11,472 nt of DNA from an uncultured Flavobacteriales bacterium (GCA_913052655.1 CAJXFN010000037.1:1-11472); one strand, 5' to 3'; counted from the stretch's first letter, positions 1 to 7,036 are shown. Made by a program: numbers and translations. The notes: a model not told the origin generated them from the letters alone.

Positions 1-535
1 GATTAGGAACGCCTTTTGTAGTCAGATATTGTGAAAACATCTCCTCATTTATATCATCTTCTGAGATTCCATCTTTTACAATTTGTTTAATTGCATTTAT
101 AATTTCCCATTTACTACTATAACTCAAAGCTAAGATTAAAGTAGTTCTATTATTATTTTTTGTTTTTTCTATCGCTTCTTGTAGTTTTCTTTGACATTTT
201 TTAGGAAGATCATTCAGATTTCCAATAGCGGATAATCGAATATTATTATCCATGAGAGTCTTAGTTTCTTTACTAATAGTTGAGATTAATAAAGTCATAA
301 GAGCATCTACTTCTAACTTAGGTCTATTCCAGTTTTCTGTAGAAAAAGCGTACAAAGTAAGGTATTTAATTCCTAATTCTGCGGCTGCTTCTACAGTGTT
401 TCTAACAGCTTTCACACCATTTTCATGTCCAAAAACCCTGAATTTTCCTTGGGTTTTTGCCCATCTTCCATTTCCGTCCATTGTTATGGCAATATGCTTT
501 GGAAGATTTTCTTTATCTAATTTTTCTAGAATCAT
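1..535 (-). CDS. uppS: Isoprenyl (undecaprenyl) diphosphate synthase, partial (C-terminus off left edge)
   Basis: A cis-prenyltransferase that condenses isopentenyl diphosphate onto farnesyl diphosphate to make undecaprenyl diphosphate, the lipid carrier for peptidoglycan and O-antigen. The first 178 residues are visible, read on the minus strand from ATG at 533-535. They contain the signature MDGNGRWA (residues 19-26, catalytic Asp20), FGHENG (35-40) and LYAFSTENWNR (61-71). The motif usually written NYGGR appears as SYSSK (138-142). The arginine/serine isopentenyl-diphosphate site near the C-terminus lies beyond the window. The gene follows porG after 9 bases. A purine run AGAGGG (539-544) sits only 3 bases before the ATG, too close to be a normal ribosome site. 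In flavobacteria bamA usually follows; that would be off the left edge and is a prediction only. Confidence 0.96.
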   Translation of the reverse strand, partial: MILEKLDKENLPKHIAITMDGNGRWAKTQGKFRVFGHENGVKAVRNTVEAAAELGIKYLTLYAFSTENWNRPKLEVDALMTLLISTISKETKTLMDNNIRLSAIGNLNDLPKKCQRKLQEAIEKTKNNNRTTLILALSYSSKWEIINAIKQIVKDGISEDDINEEMFSQYLTTKGVPN

Positions 536-544
536 TTACCCTCT

Positions 545-1393
545 TTAGTAGTCACAACCTTTAGTATTTCCTTTGAGTCTAAAAGATAAAGTAATTCCGG
601 CAAAAGAATACCAGTCTTTATTAGTTTCATCACCTCTAGCAATTCCAGCTTGTTGTGGGCCGTCTAAGCTTCTATCCGATAATTCTATTGTAATATTATC
701 AAACTCAGAGGGTATTCCAGCGTAAGTTGTACTTACATCATCAATATAATCCGTAAATGTTTTTCTTAATCCGTACTCAATAATGATGTTAAAATCATCT
801 GAAACCCCAATTTTAACACCCCCTCCAAAAGGAATAGATAACTGTGTTAATGAATATGGTTTTCTGTTTTGAAAGGACGTGGTTCCTTGACCTTCTGTTC
901 CTAGTTCTTGGAGGGCGTACCATTGTCCGTCTGAGGCTTCTGCTTTAGGATTAAAGTTAAAAATAGAAACTCCTGTATATATAAATGGAGAAAAAGGATA
1001 TAGTGAGTTACCTGTCTCATATGGTAAGAAATTAAACTCCAACTGACCAGATAGTTCAATAATATCTGATTTGAAATGTAGGTTTCTGTTTACATTCAAA
1101 GGATCAGAACTATTCGCATCATCTGCATAAACATTAGTATATAATGCAGATGATTTAAATGAAAATCTTCTATCAAAGTTCTTTCGAAAAGTAATACCCC
1201 CAGCAACTCTTAAATTATTAAAATGCATTTTATTCAAATCACCTACATAATATCCTGTACCTCCTAATATTCCAAATTCCTGATTTGGTTTGTATTGTGC
1301 ATTTAAATTTACCGAAGAAATGATGGTTATAATAAAGGATAAAAAGAAAATATTTATTCTAGTAATAATGTTTTGTAAGAATTTGTTTTTCAT
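545..1393 (-). CDS. porG: PorG-like outer-membrane beta-barrel protein (DUF6089 family)
   Basis: A 282-residue exported protein. Residues 1-32 form a signal peptide: a basic start, a long hydrophobic core, then a cleavage site LNA-Q after Ala32. The mature protein opens with the family-like segment GILGGTGYYVGDLN (41-54). It continues with alternating aromatic/polar stretches typical of a small outer-membrane beta barrel, such as FRKNFDRRFSFKSSALY and FNIIIEYGLRKTFTDYID. The family corresponds to PorG, a component of the type IX secretion system of Bacteroidetes. Position between nadK and uppS is the usual flavobacterial arrangement and supports the call. A near-terminal cysteine (Cys280, in GCDY) is unusual for a barrel. 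The family assignment is from recognition of sequence and context; a role in secretion is inferred. Confidence 0.83.
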   Translation of the reverse strand: MKNKFLQNIITRINIFFLSFIITIISSVNLNAQYKPNQEFGILGGTGYYVGDLNKMHFNNLRVAGGITFRKNFDRRFSFKSSALYTNVYADDANSSDPLNVNRNLHFKSDIIELSGQLEFNFLPYETGNSLYPFSPFIYTGVSIFNFNPKAEASDGQWYALQELGTEGQGTTSFQNRKPYSLTQLSIPFGGGVKIGVSDDFNIIIEYGLRKTFTDYIDDVSTTYAGIPSEFDNITIELSDRSLDGPQQAGIARGDETNKDWYSFAGITLSFRLKGNTKGCDY

Positions 1394-1412
1394 AATTTTT
1401 AAATTATAGTTG

Positions 1413-1420
1413 CAAATATA
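1413..1420 (-). promoter_or_regulatory. -7 promoter box of porG (TATATTTG)
   Basis: Read on the minus strand this is TATATTTG, a perfect match to the Bacteroidetes -7 consensus TAnnTTTG. It ends 19 bases before the porG ATG, giving a leader of roughly 15 bases. No TTG lies at the usual -33 distance. It suggests porG-uppS can be transcribed independently of nadK. Confidence 0.6.
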
Positions 1421-1447
1421 CTTAAATTGAACTTTTATGACTCCTTA

Positions 1448-2323
1448 TTAATTTCTTTTATCAGAACCCCACATTAATTTTGTTCTGATGGTAGTAATAA
1501 AAGAATTATCTTTTGGTTCAATTAAGTTTATTTTAAAGTCTGCTTTTTTTATAATAAGTTCCAAAGATGAATCAAAGGCTCTAGATCTGGAGTCCAGGGA
1601 AACTAAAGCTAATTGATCTCTATCTTCTACCTTTAATCGAATTTTGCTTTTCTCGTTAATTATAATTGGACGGACATTTAAGTTATGAGGAGCAATAGGA
1701 GCAATAATTATATTTTTAGTGCCAGGTAAAATAATCGGACCTCCACAACTTAACGAATATCCAGTAGATCCAGTAGGAGTAGAAATTAAGAGTCCGTCTG
1801 CCCAATAGGAGTTTAAAAATTCATCATCTAAAAAAGCATCAATTCTAATCATAGAAGAAGTGTCTTTTTTCACAATCGCAACCTCATTTAATGCAAAATT
1901 AGTAGTTCCAAATAAATTGTTTTCAGTTTCTATTTCTAGTAAGGTTCTACTTCTAATCTTATAGTCTCCATTCAGAACATGATCAACAGCATCATCTATT
2001 TGATCGGTAGATATGCTTGAAATAAATCCAAGTCTTCCTGTATTAATTCCCAAAATTGGTATATTACTTTCTCTAACATAAGTAACCGCTCTTAAAAGAG
2101 TTCCATCACCTCCAATAGAAAATAGAAAATCTATACTGTCTTGTGCTGAAATTCTATCAAAGGTTTGAATATTTTCAGAAAATGAAATATTTTCCCGCAA
2201 AAAATCATAGAATTGTTGTTGAATAAGAATCTCAATTTTCTCATTCTCTAACTTTTGAATAAGATGTTTGATGTATTTTATATAATTAGGAGAGAATTCA
2301 TTTCCAAAAAGTGCTATTTTCAT
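1448..2323 (-). CDS. nadK: NAD kinase
   Basis: Phosphorylates NAD+ to NADP+ with ATP or polyphosphate in the cytoplasm. The 291-residue length is normal for the family. The catalytic GGDGT motif is at residues 71-75 (Asp73) and is followed by LLRA. NEVAI (146-150) carries the conserved Asn-Glu pair. The long signature DGLLISTPTGSTGYS (176-190), followed by GGP, forms the NAD-binding region, and APIAPHNLNVRPI (208-220) follows. All key residues are present, so the enzyme should be active. The ATG at 2321-2323 is preceded by its own -7 box. It lies 47 bases downstream of the CBS gene and 54 bases upstream of porG on the same strand. Confidence 0.97.
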   Translation of the reverse strand: MKIALFGNEFSPNYIKYIKHLIQKLENEKIEILIQQQFYDFLRENISFSENIQTFDRISAQDSIDFLFSIGGDGTLLRAVTYVRESNIPILGINTGRLGFISSISTDQIDDAVDHVLNGDYKIRSRTLLEIETENNLFGTTNFALNEVAIVKKDTSSMIRIDAFLDDEFLNSYWADGLLISTPTGSTGYSLSCGGPIILPGTKNIIIAPIAPHNLNVRPIIINEKSKIRLKVEDRDQLALVSLDSRSRAFDSSLELIIKKADFKINLIEPKDNSFITTIRTKLMWGSDKRN

Positions 2324-2348
2324 GGTAAAATGATCTTAAATATTTTTA

Positions 2349-2356
2349 CAAATATA
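2349..2356 (-). promoter_or_regulatory. -7 promoter box of nadK (TATATTTG)
   Basis: The minus strand reads TATATTTG, an exact TAnnTTTG match, ending 25 bases before the nadK ATG. It lies in the short gap after the CBS gene, so nadK need not depend on the CBS promoter. No convincing -33 TTG is visible. Confidence 0.6.
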
Positions 2357-2370
2357 TTGATATTTTAAAG

Positions 2371-3033
2371 TTAAGGGTTTAAAAACCTCATTAGTTGATT
2401 GTACCTTTCTAAAAAATCTGTATTTGGATCATCTTCCTTGTAGGAGGCTTTAACATCATATTCGTACCTTTCTAAATCACTAATTACAGAACTAATATCT
2501 GTTTTATTTAGCTTAATAGTTAGTTCCATTTTCGTAGAATCTTTTTTAGAAATAACGTAAGAACTTAAAATTTTAATATCATTACTTTCTATAATATTTG
2601 CGATTTCAGTCATGGAATAATCGTTATTGTTCATTTGTAAAACTATCACGCCGCCTATAGATTGTATAGCTGCAGAATTAGCAATAGTATATAACAATTT
2701 CCTATGCGTAATTACACCTTGATATTGTTGATCTTCATCTAATACAGGAACAACTGATAAATTATTTTTTTCTAGAACTTCAATTATATCAAATAAATGT
2801 TGATTAAATATTACGTGAGGTGATGCAAGATTAGGTAAATGTTCTTCAATATATTCATCTGTAGAATTCCAATTCATAATTTCCTTATCAGAAATAACTC
2901 CTAAGTAAAAATTATTTTTGACAATAGCTAAATGATTTACCCTATATAGATTCATTAACTCTAAAGCTCTATTTCCATCTTCATCAGGATGAATACTTTG
3001 AATTGTTGAAGAAATAAGTTTGTGTGCTTGCAT
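2371..3033 (-). CDS. CBS-domain protein with C-terminal ACT-like region
   Basis: A 220-residue cytoplasmic protein with two CBS motifs (about residues 8-58 and 70-118), the second ending in the typical LGVIS/QGVITHRKLL-type strand-helix. A regulatory ACT-like segment follows at about 127-198 (GGVIVLQMNNNDYSMTEIA onward). Paired CBS domains bind adenosine nucleotides or S-adenosylmethionine; the ligand here is unknown. The architecture resembles AcuB-type proteins and is found next to nadK and pdxJ in flavobacteria. I chose ATG at 3031-3033. An in-frame TTG at 3046-3048 would add five residues but would place the start upstream of the probable transcription start, since the -7 box is at 3038-3045. 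No catalytic domain is present, so it is probably a sensor or regulatory protein. Confidence 0.88.
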   Translation of the reverse strand: MQAHKLISSTIQSIHPDEDGNRALELMNLYRVNHLAIVKNNFYLGVISDKEIMNWNSTDEYIEEHLPNLASPHVIFNQHLFDIIEVLEKNNLSVVPVLDEDQQYQGVITHRKLLYTIANSAAIQSIGGVIVLQMNNNDYSMTEIANIIESNDIKILSSYVISKKDSTKMELTIKLNKTDISSVISDLERYEYDVKASYKEDDPNTDFLERYNQLMRFLNP

Positions 3034-3061
3034 GTGGCAAACATACAATTTTATACTTTTG
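3028..3061 (+). promoter_or_regulatory. pdxJ promoter: -33 TTG (3028-3030), 23-base spacer, -7 TACTTTTG (3054-3061)
   Basis: TACTTTTG matches TAnnTTTG exactly, and the TTG 23 bases upstream falls at the upper end of the described 17-23 spacing. The -33 element lies inside the first codons of the divergent CBS gene. The pdxJ ATG is 13 bases after the box. Confidence 0.55.
3038..3045 (-). promoter_or_regulatory. -7 promoter box of the CBS gene (TATGTTTG), leaderless type
   Basis: The minus strand reads TATGTTTG, then CCAC, then ATG. With the box centred near -7, transcription would begin at or next to the A of the ATG, so the mRNA should have no leader. The pdxJ -7 box on the other strand is only 8 bases away. 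Confidence 0.55.
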
Positions 3062-3074
3062 CCTCATATTTAAA

Positions 3075-3785
3075 ATGACAAAACTAAGTGTAAATATAAA
3101 TAAGATAGCAACTATTAGAAATGCTAGAGGGGGGAATACCCCTAATGTGGTAAAAGCGGCTATTAATTGTCAAAATTTTGGTGCAGATGGAATAACTATT
3201 CATCCTAGGCCAGATGAAAGACACATCACGAAAAAGGATGTCTATGATATAAGTCCTATAATTACTACAGAGTATAACATAGAGGGTTATCCCACAGAAG
3301 ATTTTATTAAAATGGTTTTGGAGATACAGCCTGAGCAAGTAACCTTAGTTCCAGATGGTCCAAATGTGATTACTTCTTGTGCAGGGTGGGATACGATAAA
3401 ATTTCAGGATTATTTAAAAGAGATTATATTTATTTTTAAGCACAGAGGTATCCGTACTTCTATTTTTGTGGATCCAGTAGAAACAATGATAGAAGGGGCT
3501 AAAAATTGTGGAACAGACAGAATAGAGTTATATACAGAGGATTATGCTAAAGGATACTCAAACGATAGAGAAAAAGCAATCGCTCCTTATTTAGGAGTTG
3601 CTAAAATAGCAAATGAATTAGGATTAGAAATCAATGCAGGTCATGATTTAAGTTTAGAAAACCTAGAATATTTTGCGAAAGAAATTCCAAATCTAAAAGA
3701 AGTTTCTATTGGACATGCACTTATTAGTGATTCTATTTATTTAGGACTAGAAAATACTATACAAATGTATAAACGATTATTATAA
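3075..3785 (+). CDS. pdxJ: Pyridoxine 5'-phosphate synthase
   Basis: Condenses 1-deoxyxylulose 5-phosphate with 3-amino-2-oxopropyl phosphate to pyridoxine 5'-phosphate, the last ring-forming step of the DXP-dependent vitamin B6 route. With the ATG at 3075 the protein is 236 residues, close to the usual size (about 240). Visible motifs: VNINKIATIRNARGG (5-20), HPRPDERH (43-50, with the active-site His43, Arg45 and His50), NIE (Glu70), the glycine/histidine loop AGHDL (188-192, His190) and the phosphate-binding IGHALISD (212-219). An in-frame GTG at 3024 would extend it by 17 residues, but lies upstream of the -7 box and the extension does not resemble the family. The alpha/beta hydrolase gene follows with no gap. 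Confidence 0.97.
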   Translation: MTKLSVNINKIATIRNARGGNTPNVVKAAINCQNFGADGITIHPRPDERHITKKDVYDISPIITTEYNIEGYPTEDFIKMVLEIQPEQVTLVPDGPNVITSCAGWDTIKFQDYLKEIIFIFKHRGIRTSIFVDPVETMIEGAKNCGTDRIELYTEDYAKGYSNDREKAIAPYLGVAKIANELGLEINAGHDLSLENLEYFAKEIPNLKEVSIGHALISDSIYLGLENTIQMYKRLL

Positions 3786-4553
3786 ATGAAGTTACATTCC
3801 AAAATATATGGTGATCAAGGACCCTGCTTAATTGTTATTCATGGATTGTTTGGAATGAGTGACAATTGGAATACTTTAGGAAAACAATTTGCAAAGTATT
3901 GTAAAGTGCACTTGGTTGATTTGAGAAATCATGGAAGATCTCCACATTCTTTAGATTTTAATTATGAAGTAATGAGTGAAGATTTGTATGATTATATGGG
4001 GAATCATAATATTGTAAAAGCAAATATATTGGGGCATTCTCTTGGGGGAAAAGTAGCTATGAAGTATGCTTTTACCCACAAAGAAAAAGTAGAAAAACTT
4101 TTGATTGCTGATATTTCTCCAAGGAGTTACAATACAGATTTTCATGAAAATTTATTAAAGATTTTATATAGGTTACCTTTAGAAGATTTTAATAAGAGAG
4201 AAGAAATTGATGCGGTACTTTCTGAAAGCTTTGAAGATAGAGGAATGCGATTGTTTTTGATGAAAAATCTTTATAGAAATGAAGAAAAAAAATTTGCTTG
4301 GAGATTTAATATTGATGTGCTTTTAGAGAAAGTGAGTAATATACAAACAGCGGATTTTATACAAGGTAATTGTAGTATTCCTACTCATTTTTTAAGAGCT
4401 GGAAATTCTAATTATATTACAGAAGAAGATGAATTGATAATACAAAAACATTTTACTAATTTTAGTATTTCAACAATTGAAGGAGTGGGGCATTGGTTAC
4501 ATGCTGAAAAGCCAGATATTTTTTACAATGAAGTGATAAAATTTATTTGTTAG
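3786..4553 (+). CDS. Alpha/beta-fold hydrolase (YbfF-like esterase)
   Basis: A 255-residue cytoplasmic serine hydrolase. HGLFGM (19-24) provides the oxyanion-hole region, and the nucleophile elbow GHSLGG (83-88) carries Ser85. Asp109 (in ADISPRSY) is the probable acid and His236 (in GVGHWLH) the catalytic base. The spacing matches E. coli YbfF (Ser89, Asp113, His234 by my recollection), an esterase active on short acyl esters and acyl-CoA. Its ATG immediately follows the pdxJ TAA, so translation is probably coupled and the two are one operon. That association is common in flavobacteria, but no biochemical link to vitamin B6 is established. The stop codon overlaps that of the convergent MBL gene. 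Confidence 0.9.
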   Translation: MKLHSKIYGDQGPCLIVIHGLFGMSDNWNTLGKQFAKYCKVHLVDLRNHGRSPHSLDFNYEVMSEDLYDYMGNHNIVKANILGHSLGGKVAMKYAFTHKEKVEKLLIADISPRSYNTDFHENLLKILYRLPLEDFNKREEIDAVLSESFEDRGMRLFLMKNLYRNEEKKFAWRFNIDVLLEKVSNIQTADFIQGNCSIPTHFLRAGNSNYITEEDELIIQKHFTNFSISTIEGVGHWLHAEKPDIFYNEVIKFIC

Positions 4554-5422
4554 AGATATAAACAAGTACCTTGAACAGCTACATTAAATCCATTTTTATG
4601 TACCTTGTTTTTTTCCTTACTATTCTCTATTAATAATGGATTTGTATGGTTCATATGAATAAAATATATCTTCTTTTTATTACTATTTGATAGTTTAGAA
4701 AATAACTCCATGCTTTCTTCAACAAATGGATGTGGAATCTGACTCATGTCTCTTTTAAGTTCTCCATTTTTGTAAAACGTACCGTCTAAAAAAGCGTAAT
4801 CAGTATCTCTAACTATTGATACTATGTCTTTATCCCAAATTTCCCATTTATCTATATCTGGGATAAAAATAGAACTCTTTGATTTTGTTTGAATTTTATA
4901 TCCGACTGTTTCAGAATAATCATCTCTGTGAGGAACTAAAAAAGGAGTTATACGAATCCTTTCGTTTAACTGGATAAATGATTGGTCTTTAATTAGATTT
5001 AATGAAATGTTTTTTGATTTAACCAGCTGAGACCATGGAGCGTTTTTTTCTAAAAACTTCTTCATTTTAGGCATTACATATACAGGTATTTTTGATGTAT
5101 TCATTCCTTCTTTACCAAAATACATTAGTCCAGTATAATGACCAATGTGAGCATGTGTTATAAATATGCCTTCAATATTATTAATTCCTGAAGTTTTATT
5201 CAAGAGATGTAGTTGTTCTGTAATATTTGGTGTTGCATCTAAAATCCACTGTTGATTGCTTATGGGGTCAACAATCGCTAGAGATGTTGTCATTTTCTTT
5301 AGTTCTGTTTTGCCCCATGCTATTTCACAACAACTTTCACTACAATTAATTTGAGGGTATCCGGTATCTTGTGTGATTCCAAGTATCATTAAGTACGGAG
5401 TAGTTTTAATATCTTTTTTCAT
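4550..5422 (-). CDS. PqqB-like metallo-beta-lactamase-fold hydrolase
   Basis: A 290-residue protein of the metallo-beta-lactamase fold. After the opening strand (GITQDTGYPQINC) comes a cysteine cluster Cys27, Cys31, Cys32, reminiscent of the structural zinc site of PqqB. The metal motif is THAHIGHYTGL (89-99): His90, His92 and His95 are present, but the aspartate of HxHxDH is Gly94. Further probable ligands are His165 (VPHRDDYSETVGY), Asp189 (IPDID) and His256/His259 (HMNHTNP); FLDGTFY (211-217) is another conserved-looking segment. No signal peptide is evident. PqqA/C/D/E genes are not in the window, so pyrroloquinoline quinone synthesis is not implied; the substrate is unknown. It starts 27 bases after the GNAT stop with no promoter between, so the two are co-transcribed. 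Confidence 0.85.
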   Translation of the reverse strand: MKKDIKTTPYLMILGITQDTGYPQINCSESCCEIAWGKTELKKMTTSLAIVDPISNQQWILDATPNITEQLHLLNKTSGINNIEGIFITHAHIGHYTGLMYFGKEGMNTSKIPVYVMPKMKKFLEKNAPWSQLVKSKNISLNLIKDQSFIQLNERIRITPFLVPHRDDYSETVGYKIQTKSKSSIFIPDIDKWEIWDKDIVSIVRDTDYAFLDGTFYKNGELKRDMSQIPHPFVEESMELFSKLSNSNKKKIYFIHMNHTNPLLIENSKEKNKVHKNGFNVAVQGTCLYL

Positions 5423-5449
5423 AAAATCATAATTAAAAATAACAGATGA

Positions 5450-5953
5450 TTATTTTATAATTTTTTCAAAACAGTGATATTTATCTTTGTTAGGTTTTAA
5501 ATCAATTGTACCAAGTTCTTCATACCCTAATTTGCGATAAAAATTCATGGCTTTTGGATTTCCTGAGTAAGTATCTAAGCGGATTGATTTAAGATTTTTT
5601 TTTCTTACTAAATTTTCTGCAAATTCCATGAAAAATTTTCCAATTCCATTATTCCAATACTCTTGATTAACTCCTAATCTGTGAACAACTAAAAATGAAT
5701 CAGAATTATCTTTCCAATTTACTTTAAGATAAGTGGTGTCTTGTAATTGATCAATATTTACTCCTCCAACTATTTTATGGTCAATTTTACATACATAAAA
5801 ACTCCCTAATTTTATGTCTTCATAAATAACATCTGAATTTGGATAGGTTTCATCCCATTGGTCAATATTATTTTTAATCATTCCAGAAACACAAGAATTA
5901 TACATTCTCATGATTTCTTCTAGTTCATTAAGTTGAGCTTTTTGTATGATCAT
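5450..5953 (-). CDS. GNAT family N-acetyltransferase
   Basis: A 167-residue acetyltransferase. The acetyl-CoA site is motif A, VVHRLGVNQEYWNNGIGKFF (89-108). The pyrophosphate loop reads W100-N-N-G103-I-G105, where a Gln or Arg usually stands in place of Trp100. Motif B follows as SIRLDTYSGNPKAMNFYRKLGYEELG (about 123-148), with the typical Asn132, Tyr139 and LGY. The acyl acceptor cannot be predicted. ATG at 5951-5953 lies 4 bases after a -7 box, implying a leaderless transcript that continues into the MBL-fold gene. Confidence 0.9.
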   Translation of the reverse strand: MIIQKAQLNELEEIMRMYNSCVSGMIKNNIDQWDETYPNSDVIYEDIKLGSFYVCKIDHKIVGGVNIDQLQDTTYLKVNWKDNSDSFLVVHRLGVNQEYWNNGIGKFFMEFAENLVRKKNLKSIRLDTYSGNPKAMNFYRKLGYEELGTIDLKPNKDKYHCFEKIIK

Positions 5954-5957
5954 ATAG

Positions 5958-5965
5958 CAAATATA
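5958..5965 (-). promoter_or_regulatory. -7 promoter box of the GNAT-MBL operon (TATATTTG), leaderless type
   Basis: Minus strand TATATTTG, then CTAT, then ATG. An exact TAnnTTTG match placed so that transcription should begin at the start codon. No -33 TTG is evident; a putative terminator hairpin occupies that position. Confidence 0.55.
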
Positions 5966-5993
5966 AAATAAAAAGTAGTTATTGAATAATAAC
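5964..5993 (-). terminator. Possible intrinsic terminator after the LuxE-like gene
   Basis: On the minus strand GTTATT-ATTC-AATAAC (5978-5993) folds into a 6-base-pair stem with a 4-base loop, followed by the T-rich TACTTTTTATTTTA. The stem is weak (A/T-rich), so this is tentative. It abuts the GNAT promoter. Confidence 0.4.
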
Positions 5994-6013
5994 CATTTTT
6001 AATAAAGAAATAG

Positions 6014-6040
6014 ACTCTTTGATCCTTAGACTAAAAGAGT
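6014..6040. repeat. Inverted repeat ACTCTTT / AAAGAGT downstream of the LuxE-like gene
   Basis: Seven-base arms at 6014-6020 and 6034-6040 with a 13-base loop, 6 to 32 bases past the stop codon of the LuxE-like gene. It may be an mRNA 3'-end hairpin that acts with the weaker hairpin at 5978-5993. No long T tract follows on the minus strand. Confidence 0.35.
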
Positions 6041-6045
6041 TTAAT

Positions 6046-7020
6046 TTAGATTAACAAATTACACCCTCGCACGTCAGAATTATCAAACCTTCCTAATACA
6101 GAAAAACTTCCATCTTCATACAATTTACCTAGATCTTGAGTCGCAATAAAGGGGCAGGAATAGAGGTTAGCTAAATCAATTACATTGATACCTCCAGTTT
6201 TTTCTTTCTCAACAAATGAAAGAGGATCATTTACATCTCTTATAAATATTTTTTTCCAAGGAGGACTTTTAAAAATTCCATTGACTTTTGAATAACTTTG
6301 TGATAGTAGTTCAGTCATTCCGTACTCAGAATGGATTGTGCTCAGGTTAAAAGAATTTTTTAGTATTTTATGTAACTCTTCTTTAAGATATTCTTTTCTT
6401 TTTCCTTTTGTTCCTCCTGTTTCAATAATAATTGTACTGTTGAGTTTTTGCGGAAATTGTTCAGCTAAATCTAATAAAGCATAACTAACACCAAATAATA
6501 TAGTTTTTTTCTTTTCTTTTTCTAGTTTGCTTAATGTTTGTGATAGTTTTTGATAGTCATTTAAATAAAATCCGCTTTCTATATGTTGGCTGTTTTTTAT
6601 TAAATTATCTACCATATAAATTAAAGAAGATCCCTCACGTTCTCTATAGTTTGGTAAAAGTGAAAGAATACAGTAGTCTTTAATGTCACCGTAAAATAAC
6701 TCAAAAGCTTTTCTGAAGCTTTTTTTGTAAATAGATAAATCTGAAACTAAATGCTTGCTTTGGTTGCCTGATGTCCCACTACTTAAAAATATTTCTTCAA
6801 TTTTTTGACCTTGACATATAATTTGTTCTTCTTTGAAAAAGGAGATTGGTAAAAAAGGAATCTCAGTTAATTTATTAGGATTTTTTCCTTTTAATATTAT
6901 TTCAGAGTAAGCGGAATAAATAGGATTGTAATCCATTTGAAAGTTAAATATTTCAAAACAAATATTTTTAAAGTTCTCCTCAGATTTTATATCAAATATT
7001 TTATCAATGATTTTATCCAT
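6046..7020 (-). CDS. LuxE-like acyl-protein synthetase / acyltransferase
   Basis: A 324-residue member of the adenylate-forming superfamily, LuxE branch. It has the ATP P-loop SSGTSG (80-85), TGGTKG (201-206), SEYGMTE (231-237), TQDLGK (295-300) and the terminal LGRFDNSDVRGCNLLI (309-324). It ends at this hinge region and lacks the C-terminal lysine domain of full acyl-CoA synthetases, as LuxE proteins do. In bacterial luminescence LuxE activates a fatty acid as acyl-AMP and holds it on a C-terminal cysteine before passing it to the reductase LuxC. Cys320 here is in the matching position (inference). No luxC, luxD or luciferase gene is in the window, so the acyl acceptor is unknown. It has its own promoter and appears monocistronic. 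Confidence 0.85.
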   Translation of the reverse strand: MDKIIDKIFDIKSEENFKNICFEIFNFQMDYNPIYSAYSEIILKGKNPNKLTEIPFLPISFFKEEQIICQGQKIEEIFLSSGTSGNQSKHLVSDLSIYKKSFRKAFELFYGDIKDYCILSLLPNYREREGSSLIYMVDNLIKNSQHIESGFYLNDYQKLSQTLSKLEKEKKKTILFGVSYALLDLAEQFPQKLNSTIIIETGGTKGKRKEYLKEELHKILKNSFNLSTIHSEYGMTELLSQSYSKVNGIFKSPPWKKIFIRDVNDPLSFVEKEKTGGINVIDLANLYSCPFIATQDLGKLYEDGSFSVLGRFDNSDVRGCNLLI

Positions 7021-7024
7021 TAAG

Positions 7025-7032
7025 CAAAAATA
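7025..7032 (-). promoter_or_regulatory. -7 promoter box of the LuxE-like gene (TATTTTTG), leaderless type
   Basis: Minus strand TATTTTTG, then CTTA, then ATG: a TAnnTTTG match with a 4-base gap. A TTG 16 bases upstream, inside the terminator arm of the phosphate transporter gene, is a possible though slightly close -33 element. Confidence 0.5.
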
Positions 7033-7036
7033 TTAT

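Noticed and set aside
252..548. 98-codon open frame on the plus strand
   Set aside because: It lies antisense to uppS, whose motifs are clear; the plus-strand product has no recognisable features.
3024..3026. GTG as the start of pdxJ
   Set aside because: It gives a 17-residue extension foreign to PdxJ and is upstream of the predicted transcription start; ATG at 3075 gives the normal length.
3046..3048. TTG as the start of the CBS gene
   Set aside because: It would add five residues lying within the -7 box; the ATG at 3031-3033 fits the promoter better.
3084..3338. 84-codon minus-strand frame
   Set aside because: Antisense shadow of pdxJ.
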